A model generated the notes under the pieces. That model did no database searches and had not been told where the DNA came from. It saw nothing but the letters and a program-made list of their open reading frames with translations. DNA of 64,000 bases from Saprospiraceae bacterium (lineage in GTDB: Bacteria > Bacteroidota > Bacteroidia > Chitinophagales > Saprospiraceae), in the NCBI GenBank assembly GCA_020629035.1, contig JAHDEC010000001.1:239138-303137 (forward strand). Reading direction: 5' to 3'. Positions within the stretch are counted from its first letter, which is position 1. The number at the start of each line of letters is the position of its first letter. Both the position numbers and the translations under genes were made by a program. Positions 36,963 through 45,805 of this stretch are shown in pieces.

Positions 36963-37919
36963 ATGCACTTAAGATTATATATATCATTAGCTCTTGTTTG
37001 TTTGCTAAATATCGGGCAGAGTCAAACATCGAAAGAATTGTTGGATCAATTTGATGAACGATTTGAAGGGTATGTCCAACATCAAATAACTCAAGATTCG
37101 CTGAATAACTTTGCATATAGCACATTATGGGAGGATTGGGTAAAGAAAGCCACAACAGAGAGCCATGCCCGACATTTATTGCACAAAATGGCGGGATACC
37201 ATTTTCGTCAAGATACAAACCTGTTACTTTTCAAACATGATCATCGGAGCAAAAAGTACTGGAAAGAGGATTCTATTCTACTATATAAATTGGATTCAAA
37301 TCAAATGAGACTCCTGGCAAGTAATTTCTACATAGCTGAATTAATTTCCAAGGAGCATTTAAATTTCAAAGACTTAGAAAATCGTTATGCTCATAAGTTG
37401 AAAAAGACATTAAAAGCATACGAACTTGAAGCTAATCAAACGGTGGTAGAAATAGGGGCTGGATTTGGTTTTACAATGACTATAATGCTTCTATGCACTG
37501 ATCAAATAGAACTTTACATTAATGAGCTTAATGAGAAAAGTTTAGCCATTTCCAAGCGACGTTTTCAAGAAACACAAGCCTTCTATCCTGCTGCAAATGT
37601 GCATTTTGTTCAAGGTGATGAGAAATCAATTAACATCGAAAAACAAGTCGATAAAATCATTGCCAAAAATACATTTCATCATTTCGAATATAGAGAGGAG
37701 ATGTTAGCCGATATCGCTAAAACCCTTAAGCCTGATGGTTATTTTTATTTAGATGAAATAATAAGTAATAGTAAAAAGAAACGCCATAAAAAAGGATGTA
37801 AGAAGGCGCTGACGCTAAATGAAATTAGAAAGATTATGAAAAAGGAAGGCTTTAAACTGCATAAAGAGACAAATTTTCCCAACCGAGTGATACTAAAATA
37901 TTCAATTCAAAAATCATGA
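36963..37919 (+). CDS. class I SAM methyltransferase with N-terminal signal sequence
   Basis: A 318-residue protein. Residues 1-22 (MHLRLYISLALVCLLNIGQS) form a textbook Sec signal, followed by a helical domain of about 120 residues and then a Rossmann methyltransferase core. Motif I is VVEIGAGFGFT (residues about 161-171), motif II contains INELNEKSL, and motif III-IV region reads NTFHHFEYREEMLADI. The signal peptide conflicts with the cytoplasmic location of SAM, unless the segment is an uncleaved anchor or the protein starts at a later codon; no internal Met fits well before the domain. The gene is three bases after the racemase and its stop overlaps the GNAT start (ATGA). Confidence 0.7.
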   Translation: MHLRLYISLALVCLLNIGQSQTSKELLDQFDERFEGYVQHQITQDSLNNFAYSTLWEDWVKKATTESHARHLLHKMAGYHFRQDTNLLLFKHDHRSKKYWKEDSILLYKLDSNQMRLLASNFYIAELISKEHLNFKDLENRYAHKLKKTLKAYELEANQTVVEIGAGFGFTMTIMLLCTDQIELYINELNEKSLAISKRRFQETQAFYPAANVHFVQGDEKSINIEKQVDKIIAKNTFHHFEYREEMLADIAKTLKPDGYFYLDEIISNSKKKRHKKGCKKALTLNEIRKIMKKEGFKLHKETNFPNRVILKYSIQKS

Positions 37920-38365
37920 GACCTATTATTAGAAAAGCCCAAATAAAAGACATGGATCAGTTGGTTTTGCTATGTGAAGCTCATGCTGTTTTCGAGCAAG
38001 CTGACTACAATCCCACAAACAAAGCTGAGCGCTTAGCAACCCATTTATTTGCAGATAATCCTGAGCTATTTTGTCTCGTCATTGAACAAAAAAATAAGCT
38101 GATCGGATATGCTAGTTATATGAAACAATTTTCAACTTGGGATGCGAGTTTTTACTTGTATATGGATTGCCTATTTATCGATGCAGACTATCGAAGTCAA
38201 GGCCTTGGAGAGCATCTAGTCAATGAACTAAAGAAATCAGCTAAAGATCTAGACTGTACTCATATCCAGTGGCAAACGCCTGATTTTAATACCAGAGCCA
38301 TGAAATTCTATGACCGAATCGGAGGAACTCACAAATCAAAAGAACGCTATTATTTGGGAATTTAA
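37916..38365 (+). CDS. GNAT family N-acetyltransferase
   Basis: A 149-residue GCN5-related acetyltransferase. The acetyl-CoA pyrophosphate-binding signature is DADYRSQGLGEHLV (about residues 92-105), and the C-terminal NTRAMKFYDRIG matches the usual end of the fold. The acceptor is unknown. The start overlaps the methyltransferase stop by four bases (ATGA), so it is the last gene of the operon starting at 34630. Its stop overlaps, on the opposite strand, a fragment of a duplicated hydrolase gene. Confidence 0.85.
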   Translation: MRPIIRKAQIKDMDQLVLLCEAHAVFEQADYNPTNKAERLATHLFADNPELFCLVIEQKNKLIGYASYMKQFSTWDASFYLYMDCLFIDADYRSQGLGEHLVNELKKSAKDLDCTHIQWQTPDFNTRAMKFYDRIGGTHKSKERYYLGI

Positions 38366-38431
38366 AAATCGACCTCACTGGTAAGATATACTAAAAATCT
38401 ATCAATAAAATGCTTAGTCATCAACCGACTT
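38362..38431 (-). pseudogene. 3' fragment of the hydrolase lipoprotein gene
   Basis: The minus-strand reading MTKHFIDRFLVYLTSEVDF followed by TAA matches the C terminus of the intact lipoprotein hydrolase encoded at 40468-41739 (MTNRFMDRVLGYLTSGANF). The DNA matches across about 65 bases with scattered substitutions, including the sequence after the stop. No further upstream part of the gene is recognisable. It is a relic of duplication. Confidence 0.75.
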
Positions 38432-38747
38432 ACTAATAACAAGTACTTGCATGTCAAACCATATTTAGTGCCTAACTACTCAAATAGGGATTTCGTGACC
38501 ATTGACTATTATTGAAGTCCAGGTATTTAGCATAAAATATTTGCCATAATTACTAAAACTGCTAGGCACTATAACTGTTCTTCTCATAGAAAGACCCTCA
38601 CTACGTGAAGGCCTTCCACTCTTCAAACACCCTTTTATTGAAGAGACTACTCTTTTTCGAAGTAGCTATCTATCTATGATTTTTAAATATCTCTGCCTGG
38701 GATTATTAGCTTAAGATCTAAATTGAACTTCCACTAAATAATTATGG
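38432..38747. other. 316-bp gap with a cluster of hairpins
   Basis: Three successive inverted repeats fall within 38605-38666: the palindrome GAAGGCCTTC (38607-38616); CTCTTCAA with TTGAAGAG (38619-38626 and 38638-38645, 11-base loop); and CTACT with AGTAG (38647-38651 and 38661-38665). A T-run follows the second stem loosely. The element could be a structured RNA or a folded relic next to the duplicated gene fragment. No protein is supported elsewhere in the gap. Confidence 0.4.
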
Positions 38748-39332
38748 CTAGAGAGTTACATTAATTTTTTCTACAAAATGTTCAGATGTTACTAACACTT
38801 CATAATCTCCTTTTGGTAATTGATCAAGATTAAATGATTGTACAAAAGAATGATCTTTCTCAATTTTTTGTTGGAATACCAATAGGTTGTTATCATCATA
38901 AAATGATATAAGGATATCTTCTTTGTTCTCCAACTCAGCTTTTAATACCACTTTTCCATCTAGCTTGTAAATGGCAGGTCTATAGTAAGCTCTGCTTTTT
39001 AGTATTTCTATCTTGTCGTTAAATATTTCTGTCTCGTAAATATTGGTAACGTCCTCAGTCACTACGCTGATGGTATAAGTTGAATTAGTTAGTGCTTTAA
39101 GATTATACTTTATTCTTTTTTTATCTGATTCAATCATGTCAGTGAATATGAGTGCTCCATTTGCATCAGTAATGGAAAGTACCTCCGTACCATTAGTATA
39201 AGTTGGGCTATTTAAGATCAGAGATTTTTCATCCTGAAGAATAATCAACTTTGAAGGATTAGGCGAATGGCTAGCCTGCAGTTGAATTAGGTATGACAAA
39301 ATTAATGCAGTGGTTAATAATACATTTTTCAT
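38748..39332 (-). CDS. exported protein with sorting-domain-like beta modules
   Basis: A 194-residue exported protein (signal peptide ends QLQAS). It contains two related beta-sandwich modules, about residues 29-103 and 110-194, with strands such as LIFTDMIESDKKRIKYNL, NSTYTISVVT and LVFQQKIEKDHSFVQSFN then LPKGDYEVLV. These resemble DUF3244 or T9SS C-terminal folds but lack the usual basic tail. I cannot assign a role. It is divergent from the AraC regulator across 171 bases, so the regulator might control it. Confidence 0.7.
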   Translation of the reverse strand: MKNVLLTTALILSYLIQLQASHSPNPSKLIILQDEKSLILNSPTYTNGTEVLSITDANGALIFTDMIESDKKRIKYNLKALTNSTYTISVVTEDVTNIYETEIFNDKIEILKSRAYYRPAIYKLDGKVVLKAELENKEDILISFYDDNNLLVFQQKIEKDHSFVQSFNLDQLPKGDYEVLVTSEHFVEKINVTL

Positions 39333-39428
39333 AATCTGTTTTTTAATACTTGTTAGTTAAATACCTTACAAATATCTGAGTTCTATTTACTTGTATGTTT
39401 GCTTAATTTGCTTAATTAGTTAACTATA

Positions 39429-39460
39429 TTGATACGATAGGATAATTTTGTATAAATTTG
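39429..39460 (+). promoter_or_regulatory. candidate Bacteroidota promoter of the AraC gene
   Basis: A TTG at 39429-39431 is followed after 21 bases by TAAATTTG (39453-39460), matching the TAnnTTTG -7 element. A second TAATTTTG box lies at 39443-39450. The AraC start is 43 bases downstream of the proximal box. This is the best promoter candidate in the window. Confidence 0.45.
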
Positions 39461-39503
39461 GGGTAATATGATTTAAGTGGCCTCTTAAAAACAAATATTT
39501 GTC

Positions 39504-40391
39504 ATGGAGTTAAAACAAAAGAATCACCTAATCCCAAAGCTTAAGAAAGTAGAACCTGATTTTGGTTCTTCCTTACGATATGCTCGATTCACCAATAGAA
39601 ATCCAGATGCTAAAGCTTACTGGCACTATCATCCTGAGGTAGAATTGGTCTATATCAAAAATGGCTTTGGAAATAGATATGTTGGCAATCATATTTCAAA
39701 ATTTGAATCAGGTGATTTAATTTTATTAGGTCCCAATATTCCTCATTTTGGTTATGAATTTGGTCTTCAAGGCATCAATGAAGAAATTGTGGTACAGTTC
39801 AAAAAAGACTTAATTAAAAGTTCTGCAGAATTTCTTCCTGAGTTTCAAGAGATAGAGGAGTTGATTCATAGAGCCAAGTCAGGACTTTCTTTTTATGGTG
39901 AGACCAAAACTTATGTTGGCACTCAGCTAGCAAAATTAGAGTTTAGGAACCCGTTTAAACGTCTACTGAGAATGTTTAAGATTTTGCAATATCTGGCAAA
40001 GTCAAAAGAGTATGAAGTATTAAATGCTACTGGTGTAACACTCATTATCCAAAACCAAGATGAAGATCGAATTAACAAAGTGTATAATTATGTAAAAGAG
40101 CATTATCAATCGGAAATTTCCATCAGTGAGATCAGTCAGGTGGCTTTGATGACGGGTCCAGCTTTTTGTCGATATTTTAAAAAGTACACTAAAAAGACCT
40201 TTACACAGTTTGTAAATGAGTACAGAGTTAGACAAGCTGTACGGCTCATTGGAAATGGAAATAAATCAATAGCTCAGATATCTGGAGAAGTGGGTTTCAA
40301 TAATTTTTCTCATTTTAATAAACACTTTAAAAGAGTTACTGGTGCTACACCCTCCAATTATAAAAAGGCCATGTATCAAGTCATAAGTTGA
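39504..40391 (+). CDS. AraC family transcriptional regulator
   Basis: A 295-residue DNA-binding regulator. Residues about 30-110 form a cupin sensor domain with YWHYHPEVELVYI and SGDLILLGPNIPHFGYE. Residues about 195-292 form the AraC double helix-turn-helix with ISISEISQVALMTGPAFCRYFKK and KSIAQISGEVGFNNFSHFNKHFK followed by GATPSNYKK. AraC proteins of this kind usually sense a small effector in the cupin and act on nearby genes. Divergent 38748 is the nearest candidate target; the effector is unknown. Confidence 0.9.
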   Translation: MELKQKNHLIPKLKKVEPDFGSSLRYARFTNRNPDAKAYWHYHPEVELVYIKNGFGNRYVGNHISKFESGDLILLGPNIPHFGYEFGLQGINEEIVVQFKKDLIKSSAEFLPEFQEIEELIHRAKSGLSFYGETKTYVGTQLAKLEFRNPFKRLLRMFKILQYLAKSKEYEVLNATGVTLIIQNQDEDRINKVYNYVKEHYQSEISISEISQVALMTGPAFCRYFKKYTKKTFTQFVNEYRVRQAVRLIGNGNKSIAQISGEVGFNNFSHFNKHFKRVTGATPSNYKKAMYQVIS

Positions 40392-40467
40392 ACTCCCAAA
40401 ACTGCTTTGGCCCAGTAAACTTCAGATCCTAAAATATTCATCAAACCGAAGGCAACTAGCTAACTAT

Positions 40468-41739
40468 TTAAAAATTGGCGCCACTGGTAAGATACCCTAA
40501 AACTCTATCCATAAAACGATTAGTCATCATACTGTGATGATCACCAGTGGTTTCCACAACAATCGCCTTGGTCTCATTTAAGAAAGCTAGCTCTTCAACT
40601 GATTTTTTGCCGTTTGCCTCGTCTTCATTTGCATGAACAAAAACTAGTTTTTCATAAACTTCGAGGGGAATTGTTTCAGTATATTTTTTCTGCATATTGG
40701 CTTTGATAATCATTTCCAGATTATCAGTTATTGCGTGAAATGATGATTTTGCCGGATAGTCCTGTGGCATCCAACCAAAGACAATTTTGGCATAGGGTTT
40801 TTCTCCTTTTTCCCAACGAGTATATTCTCCTGGTGCTAAGCTTTCCCAGTGACTTATATCTTCATCTAAATCCAGCCCCATAATGACTACTTTATCGGCA
40901 AGCACTTCCTTAGCGTTTACATATTCCATGCATATAGAAGCGCCGTACGAGTGTCCTATAACAAATACTTGTTTATCGAGCGAAACTAGGTGTCTAACAA
41001 CACGATCAAGGATTTCTACACTTTGGCCATTTTCGAATGAACTTTGGTCCATAGTTAATGAAGGCTGGCAATGCATAATGAGTGGATTAAGCATTTGAGC
41101 TTGGAATGGATAGATTTTAAGCAGGGAATCATGATTGCTCATGAGGTGTAATCCATCGTGTCGATTAATATTTAAATTATGGTCCGGTCCGCCCTGTAGA
41201 AATACGAATGCCTGCTTATTATCCATGTTTCCTTCTGCTATAAATAAATCCTCTACCTGATCTGGTAAAACAGTGGGAGAATAAGCTTGAGCAGGTAAAA
41301 AACCAAGATGGTACATACTTTTTCGTTCGATCTTCATGGCTGCAGTTGTATAATTTGCCACTGATTTTTCATAATCTCCTTTTCGAAGAAAGGCCTCTCC
41401 TAGACTATCATAGACATTAGCTGAATTAGGGTGTCTTCGTGCATTTAATTCCATTAATTTTATGGCATCATCCGTTCTTAGATAATTGTAAAGAAACGTG
41501 TAAGCTAAACGATTTAAATCATCTTCAACTACGGGATGAGTTGCTCCATTTTGGTGAGTATCAAACCACTCCATTGCGGCATCAATACCATCAGAATTAA
41601 TCACTTGGTCCATATATTCTACAAATCCTATTTGCGGAGTGGTAGTAGGATTAGCATTGGGTTCTGAAGTTATTGGTTTTTGATTAATGCAAGCTGAGCA
41701 GCACAGCAATAGGTAGGACATTGCAAAATACTTGTACAT
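40468..41739 (-). CDS. lipoprotein with TPR and alpha/beta hydrolase domains
   Basis: A 423-residue envelope lipoprotein; the signal MYKYFAMSYLLLCCSAC places the lipidated cysteine at residue 17. Residues about 80-140 carry two tetratricopeptide-like helical repeats (ANVYDSLGEAFLRKGDYEKS). The alpha/beta hydrolase domain follows: an oxyanion region (FVFLQGGPDHN), nucleophile S264 in VIGHSYGAS, and a C-terminal candidate histidine in TTGDHHSMM. The substrate is unknown. A decayed copy of its 3' end lies at 38362-38431. The TPR segment may arrange partners around the hydrolase at the membrane. Confidence 0.8.
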   Translation of the reverse strand: MYKYFAMSYLLLCCSACINQKPITSEPNANPTTTPQIGFVEYMDQVINSDGIDAAMEWFDTHQNGATHPVVEDDLNRLAYTFLYNYLRTDDAIKLMELNARRHPNSANVYDSLGEAFLRKGDYEKSVANYTTAAMKIERKSMYHLGFLPAQAYSPTVLPDQVEDLFIAEGNMDNKQAFVFLQGGPDHNLNINRHDGLHLMSNHDSLLKIYPFQAQMLNPLIMHCQPSLTMDQSSFENGQSVEILDRVVRHLVSLDKQVFVIGHSYGASICMEYVNAKEVLADKVVIMGLDLDEDISHWESLAPGEYTRWEKGEKPYAKIVFGWMPQDYPAKSSFHAITDNLEMIIKANMQKKYTETIPLEVYEKLVFVHANEDEANGKKSVEELAFLNETKAIVVETTGDHHSMMTNRFMDRVLGYLTSGANF

Positions 41740-41776
41740 AGGTTTTGTTTTGATAGTTGATATTAATAATACTCAA

Positions 41777-43630
41777 TTATCTCACTAAAGTTACATCACC
41801 ATACAAACTTCTTACACCAGGAACACCATTAATGGTTAAACTATATTGAACAGAATAGACATAAACTCCTGCTAAAAGATCTTTTCCATTGAAGCTACCA
41901 TCCCAACCATGGTTTTTCCAGGAATCTGAAGTATAGACATTATTTCCCCAGCGATCATAAATCATCATTTCGAAATCAGAAATAGGATTAGTAGAAAAGA
42001 ACTTGAACAATTGATTTTCGCCCGGTGCTAAAGGAGAAAATACATTGGGCACAAAAATGATTTCTTCTTCACAAGCATAAATTTCAAAGCTATCTTCATA
42101 TACACCACAGGGAGACTCCACCATTAAAGTATAGATGCCAGCTTGCTCCACTAACAATTGACTATCCGATGATCCATCTTGCCACTGAATATCAAAATAC
42201 TCTGAATCTTCAAATTCGATAAATATAGAGGGTTCGCACAAGTATCCATTTTCTGGTAGTACCACTTCAATATTTGGAATAGGATCAAAGCGAATGGTAT
42301 CTATATCAACACCACATTCATTAGTGAGTGTCACCGAATATTCTCCGCCAATTTGAACTAAAAAACTGGCATTAACGGTCCCATCTTGCCACTCATAAGT
42401 GGATCCGGGTTCTGTTGCGTCCAATAAAACTATATCGCCAGAACAAAGAATACTATCTGTCCCTAAATCTACGTCAGGAAATGAACTAAAAATCACGGAA
42501 ATTTCATCCGTAGTTGTGCCACAGTCATTGACCACACTCACCGAAATATCAGTACTTTCAGTGACGATAAAGGTCTCATCCGTACTACCATTTTGCCAAG
42601 TTATATCTCCATTGACTCCAGTTAAATCTAAGGTCAAGGGATCCTGATTACAAATCATAGTATCAGGTCCTAGATCAACCATGGGTTTACTATCAAATAC
42701 ATAGTCAAAAGTGTATTGCTGAGGTGCTATTTCATTACCACAGGCATCAGTTAGGCAGCAAAAATCTATGGTGTAGCTTCCTGAAGTTTCCAATCTTGGA
42801 TCAAAAACAACCGTAATTTCTCGAGTATATTGAGCCCCTACATCACATAAGGCAGAGACCGCATTTACATTTTGTACACCATTTGGTCCAGTAACACTAA
42901 AGTTGGCTTGATCGATGGTCTCACATAAAATATTTTCACTAAAGTCTATCAGAAGAAACAAGCCACTGCAATCGTCTGGGTTTAGGTATCCATCAACTGT
43001 AGGTGATATAAAATCAAAAATCCCCACATCTGTCACTCCAAAATCTAAGGTATAACCTGACTGATTACTTGACCAGTTAGAGACAACTAAGACATATGTA
43101 TCACCTGCTTCCACCGGAATTAAAGCATTTAAAGGAGTAAAGGCAGAATTTATATTTGGTGGAAAAGTATTACAACCAGCTCCTTGAATGGCAAATTCGG
43201 TATCTCCATTAGCCCCAGTTAATCCTTGGCAATCTGAGCCACCTGCGGCATTGCAGCTAGTCATCAGTGCTTGATTATTCGGAATATCTCCACAAGGGTC
43301 ATCGGTAATATTAAACAAAGCCCAGTCGTAATCGGTATTCAGTTGGTTAGGAATTAGCTCGAAGCCAAAGTTTCCCGTTTGATTGACCGTAAATGTATAC
43401 CAAGTAGAGTTGTTTTCATTGGCCATACAGCTTAGAAAAGAGCTTACTTCATTAGGATAGTTCCCTTGACCCATTGGGGCGTTTTCTTCGAAGTAGACCT
43501 CTTGGCAAACTACAATAGCACCGAGACAATCTTGGACAGTGGGTACTTGGGCATGGGACTTGTGTTGGACAATGCTCACCATACCCAGAATTAGCATGAG
43601 TAATGGAAGGAATGCTCTCATATTTTTCAT
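41777..43630 (-). CDS. T9SS type B surface protein
   Basis: A 617-residue exported protein. A signal peptide ending about KSHAQ (residue 28) precedes a Cys-containing N-terminal domain (CLGAIVVCQEVYFEENAP, LSCMANENNSTWYTFTV). A BIG-like module with FSPTVDGYLNPDDCS-type sequence lies around 215-320, and Ig-like repeats with D...C..DP/GDIVLLDA and WQDGT..ASF then cover about 325-510. The type B tail follows: VPNVFSPLAPGENQLF, IYDRWGNNVYTSD and DLLAGVYVYSV, ending GDVTLVR. It is probably displayed on the cell surface. Its 38-bp gap to the hydrolase lipoprotein suggests a shared transcript. Confidence 0.85.
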   Translation of the reverse strand: MKNMRAFLPLLMLILGMVSIVQHKSHAQVPTVQDCLGAIVVCQEVYFEENAPMGQGNYPNEVSSFLSCMANENNSTWYTFTVNQTGNFGFELIPNQLNTDYDWALFNITDDPCGDIPNNQALMTSCNAAGGSDCQGLTGANGDTEFAIQGAGCNTFPPNINSAFTPLNALIPVEAGDTYVLVVSNWSSNQSGYTLDFGVTDVGIFDFISPTVDGYLNPDDCSGLFLLIDFSENILCETIDQANFSVTGPNGVQNVNAVSALCDVGAQYTREITVVFDPRLETSGSYTIDFCCLTDACGNEIAPQQYTFDYVFDSKPMVDLGPDTMICNQDPLTLDLTGVNGDITWQNGSTDETFIVTESTDISVSVVNDCGTTTDEISVIFSSFPDVDLGTDSILCSGDIVLLDATEPGSTYEWQDGTVNASFLVQIGGEYSVTLTNECGVDIDTIRFDPIPNIEVVLPENGYLCEPSIFIEFEDSEYFDIQWQDGSSDSQLLVEQAGIYTLMVESPCGVYEDSFEIYACEEEIIFVPNVFSPLAPGENQLFKFFSTNPISDFEMMIYDRWGNNVYTSDSWKNHGWDGSFNGKDLLAGVYVYSVQYSLTINGVPGVRSLYGDVTLVR

Positions 43631-43740
43631 TAGGATTCTCGTTCAAGATACCATAAAAGTTATGAATATCTGATTTATTAACATTGATTAGCTAGTATAA
43701 AGTATACAGATTATTTTCTTTGTGATGAAAATGCTATCTA

Positions 43741-44355
43741 ATGTTATCAAACTTCATTTACACGCTTGATTTACTTGGGACTTTGGTATTTGCTATTAGT
43801 GGCGTTTATGCTGCTGTGGAGAAAAAATTTGATGTAGTTGGTGCACTTGTGTTAGCCTTTGTAACTGCCTTGGGTGGTGGGACCTTACGCGATATTTTAA
43901 TTGGGGAAACACCCGTCAGTTGGATGAAGGATATGAATTATATCTACATCATATTAATGGCGCTACCAATCAGTTATTTTGGCAATAAGATGATCCATAA
44001 ATTGCGGAAGAGCCTCTTTTTGTTTGATACGATTGGGATTGCTTTATTTACGGTGTTGGGTGTTCAGAAGACTTTGGCGCTGGGTTTGGCACCTCAGATT
44101 GCTGTCTTAATGGGAGTAGTTTCAGCAGTTTTTGGTGGGGTAATCAGAGATGTTTTGTCTAATAAAGAGCCATTAATTTTCAGAAAAGAAATATATGCTA
44201 CCGCTTGTTTTATTGGTGCCTTATTGTACTTGGTAGGCCATTATTTTTTTAATAATCAGGCCGTCAGTATGATGTGTTCTATGATAGTTGTTATTATTAT
44301 CAGATATCTAGCAGTCAGTCGGCAATGGACATTACAATTTAACCCTAAATTTTAA
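43741..44355 (+). CDS. TRIC/UPF0126-type inner-membrane channel protein
   Basis: A 204-residue integral membrane protein with about seven hydrophobic helices arranged as two similar halves. The characteristic glycine-rich repeats ALGGGTLRD (near 45) and VFGGVIRDV (near 135) mark both halves, as in trimeric intracellular cation channels and YicG-type proteins. Bacterial homologs are proposed to conduct K+ or other small solutes; the physiological substrate here is unknown. It is divergent from the type B surface protein. Its stop overlaps the PhoD-like gene's stop by four bases on the opposite strand. Confidence 0.9.
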   Translation: MLSNFIYTLDLLGTLVFAISGVYAAVEKKFDVVGALVLAFVTALGGGTLRDILIGETPVSWMKDMNYIYIILMALPISYFGNKMIHKLRKSLFLFDTIGIALFTVLGVQKTLALGLAPQIAVLMGVVSAVFGGVIRDVLSNKEPLIFRKEIYATACFIGALLYLVGHYFFNNQAVSMMCSMIVVIIIRYLAVSRQWTLQFNPKF

Positions 44356-45371
44356 TGGATTTGATAGCTGGATTTCACAAGCGCATCATTGGTTTTTATG
44401 GTAGCCTTAATCGATAAGTTATTTGGGTTTATGTGTAGTGTTCCATAATTTATCTCATACACTATTTCCCCTGCTCGATGTTTGTTGTCTTCGGGCCTTC
44501 GTTTGCTCCATCCATGTGTCAAACTGCTGGAAGTGATTTCACTTAATGTTATATTTTGGTAATTCAATGTTGATATTTCTCCGATGTGTCGATCGCCTGA
44601 AATAAATATCGGATGACTGATGTCATTGGTTTTTATTAGGTCAAATAATTTTGTTCGTTCATTGGGAAAGTTCGCCCATTTTTCGAATCGATGTTCTTCT
44701 GGAATGACCTGAATACCTGAGGCAAAAATATGTACATCGGCTGTGGACTTTGATAATTCTTCACCCAGCCAAGCCCATTGATCTTCTCCTAGGATAGTTC
44801 CAGATTCTTTAGGAACTATTTCACCATTTTCGAATGCATGTTCGTCTCTAAAATAGCGTGCATCGAGTAGGAAAATTTTTATGTTTATTCCTTTTTGCTC
44901 AATGTCGTAACTGGTATAAACTCCATTTCGAGTGCGACGGATATCATCTTCTGCTACATCTAGAAAATCGAGTAAGGCTTGTTGGTGAGTATCTTTTGCG
45001 CCCCATTCTTTACCAATGTTGTTTATCCCATAATCATGATCGTCCCAGGTACCTATGACCTGTGTTTGTCCAACAAGTTTGCGGTATTCGGGAACAGCTT
45101 TTTGCATGGCATACATCGCTCTTAGTTTTTCTACATCTTCAGTATCTCCATAAATGTTATCTCCGAGCCATATCCATACATCCGGTTTTTCAGCTAGGAT
45201 ATCGTCCCACAAAGGTTGGTCTTTACCCTGATCGTTGCATGAGCCGAAAGCGATCACTATGTCTTGTTTTTCGCTTGATGGCTGAGGGATTTCGGCTACT
45301 TTGTTGACTTTTGGTGTACAACAAGTGACAAAGCTTAGCAGTAGGGCAAGGATAAAAACTTTGTATGGCAT
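44352..45371 (-). CDS. PhoD-like alkaline phosphatase family lipoprotein
   Basis: A 339-residue envelope enzyme of the PhoD/metallophosphatase family. The signal MPYKVFILALLLSFVTC places a lipid-modified cysteine near residue 17. Metal-binding motifs visible are FGSCNDQ, WLGDNIYGDT, GTWDDHDYG and SGDRHIGE, all typical of PhoD proteins. It is probably a phosphodiesterase/phosphomonoesterase acting in the periplasm. It is shorter than classical Bacillus PhoD because it lacks that protein's N-terminal domain. Convergent with the TRIC gene, overlapping by four bases. Confidence 0.85.
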   Translation of the reverse strand: MPYKVFILALLLSFVTCCTPKVNKVAEIPQPSSEKQDIVIAFGSCNDQGKDQPLWDDILAEKPDVWIWLGDNIYGDTEDVEKLRAMYAMQKAVPEYRKLVGQTQVIGTWDDHDYGINNIGKEWGAKDTHQQALLDFLDVAEDDIRRTRNGVYTSYDIEQKGINIKIFLLDARYFRDEHAFENGEIVPKESGTILGEDQWAWLGEELSKSTADVHIFASGIQVIPEEHRFEKWANFPNERTKLFDLIKTNDISHPIFISGDRHIGEISTLNYQNITLSEITSSSLTHGWSKRRPEDNKHRAGEIVYEINYGTLHINPNNLSIKATIKTNDALVKSSYQIH

Positions 45372-45458
45372 TAAGTGGTCGTTTGGTGATACGATTAAGG
45401 TATCAATAATAAATCAGCTATCGAAACAATCGAGCGATATTTACTAGATGGATAGTAA

Positions 45459-45479
45459 AAGCTAATTTTTATTTAGCTT
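45459..45479 (-). terminator. weak AT-rich hairpin at the thioredoxin stop
   Basis: On the minus strand AAGCTAA, loop ATAAAAA, TTAGCTT is followed by TTACT. It overlaps the thioredoxin stop codon. The stem is AT-rich with only two G-C pairs, so termination is uncertain. Confidence 0.35.
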
Positions 45480-45762
45480 GATTTATTTGACTTAGTAATT
45501 GTTGGACTGTTTGCATGCCTGATGCTCGCCACAGTAGTTTTCCTTCTTTGTATAGTGTGAATGTTGGGACCCCTTTTATATTTAGCTTATTAGCGAGGAC
45601 TTGGTTTTTATCAATGTCGATTTTAATAATTTTTGCTGCTTTTCCAGACTCCTTTGCTACTTCTTTTAGAATGGGTGCCATAGCCTTGCAGGGGCCACAC
45701 CATGTGGCATAAAAGTCGATGAGTAGTGGTTTTTTGCTACTGATTAATTCGTCAAAGGACAT
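45469..45762 (-). CDS. thioredoxin
   Basis: A 97-residue cytoplasmic thioredoxin. The redox site is W21-C22-G-P-C25 and the cis-proline lies in KGVPTFTLY. The helix after the active site ([13 protein letters not shown]) and the final amphipathic helix complete the normal fold; the length is slightly shorter than the usual 105 residues. There is no signal peptide. It lies between two T9SS-type genes on the same strand but has no evident functional partner. Confidence 0.9.
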   Translation of the reverse strand: MSFDELISSKKPLLIDFYATWCGPCKAMAPILKEVAKESGKAAKIIKIDIDKNQVLANKLNIKGVPTFTLYKEGKLLWRASGMQTVQQLLSQINQAK

Positions 45763-45805
45763 GGCTTATGTATTTATTTTTCTTGTCGAATCGAATGATG
45801 GTTCT

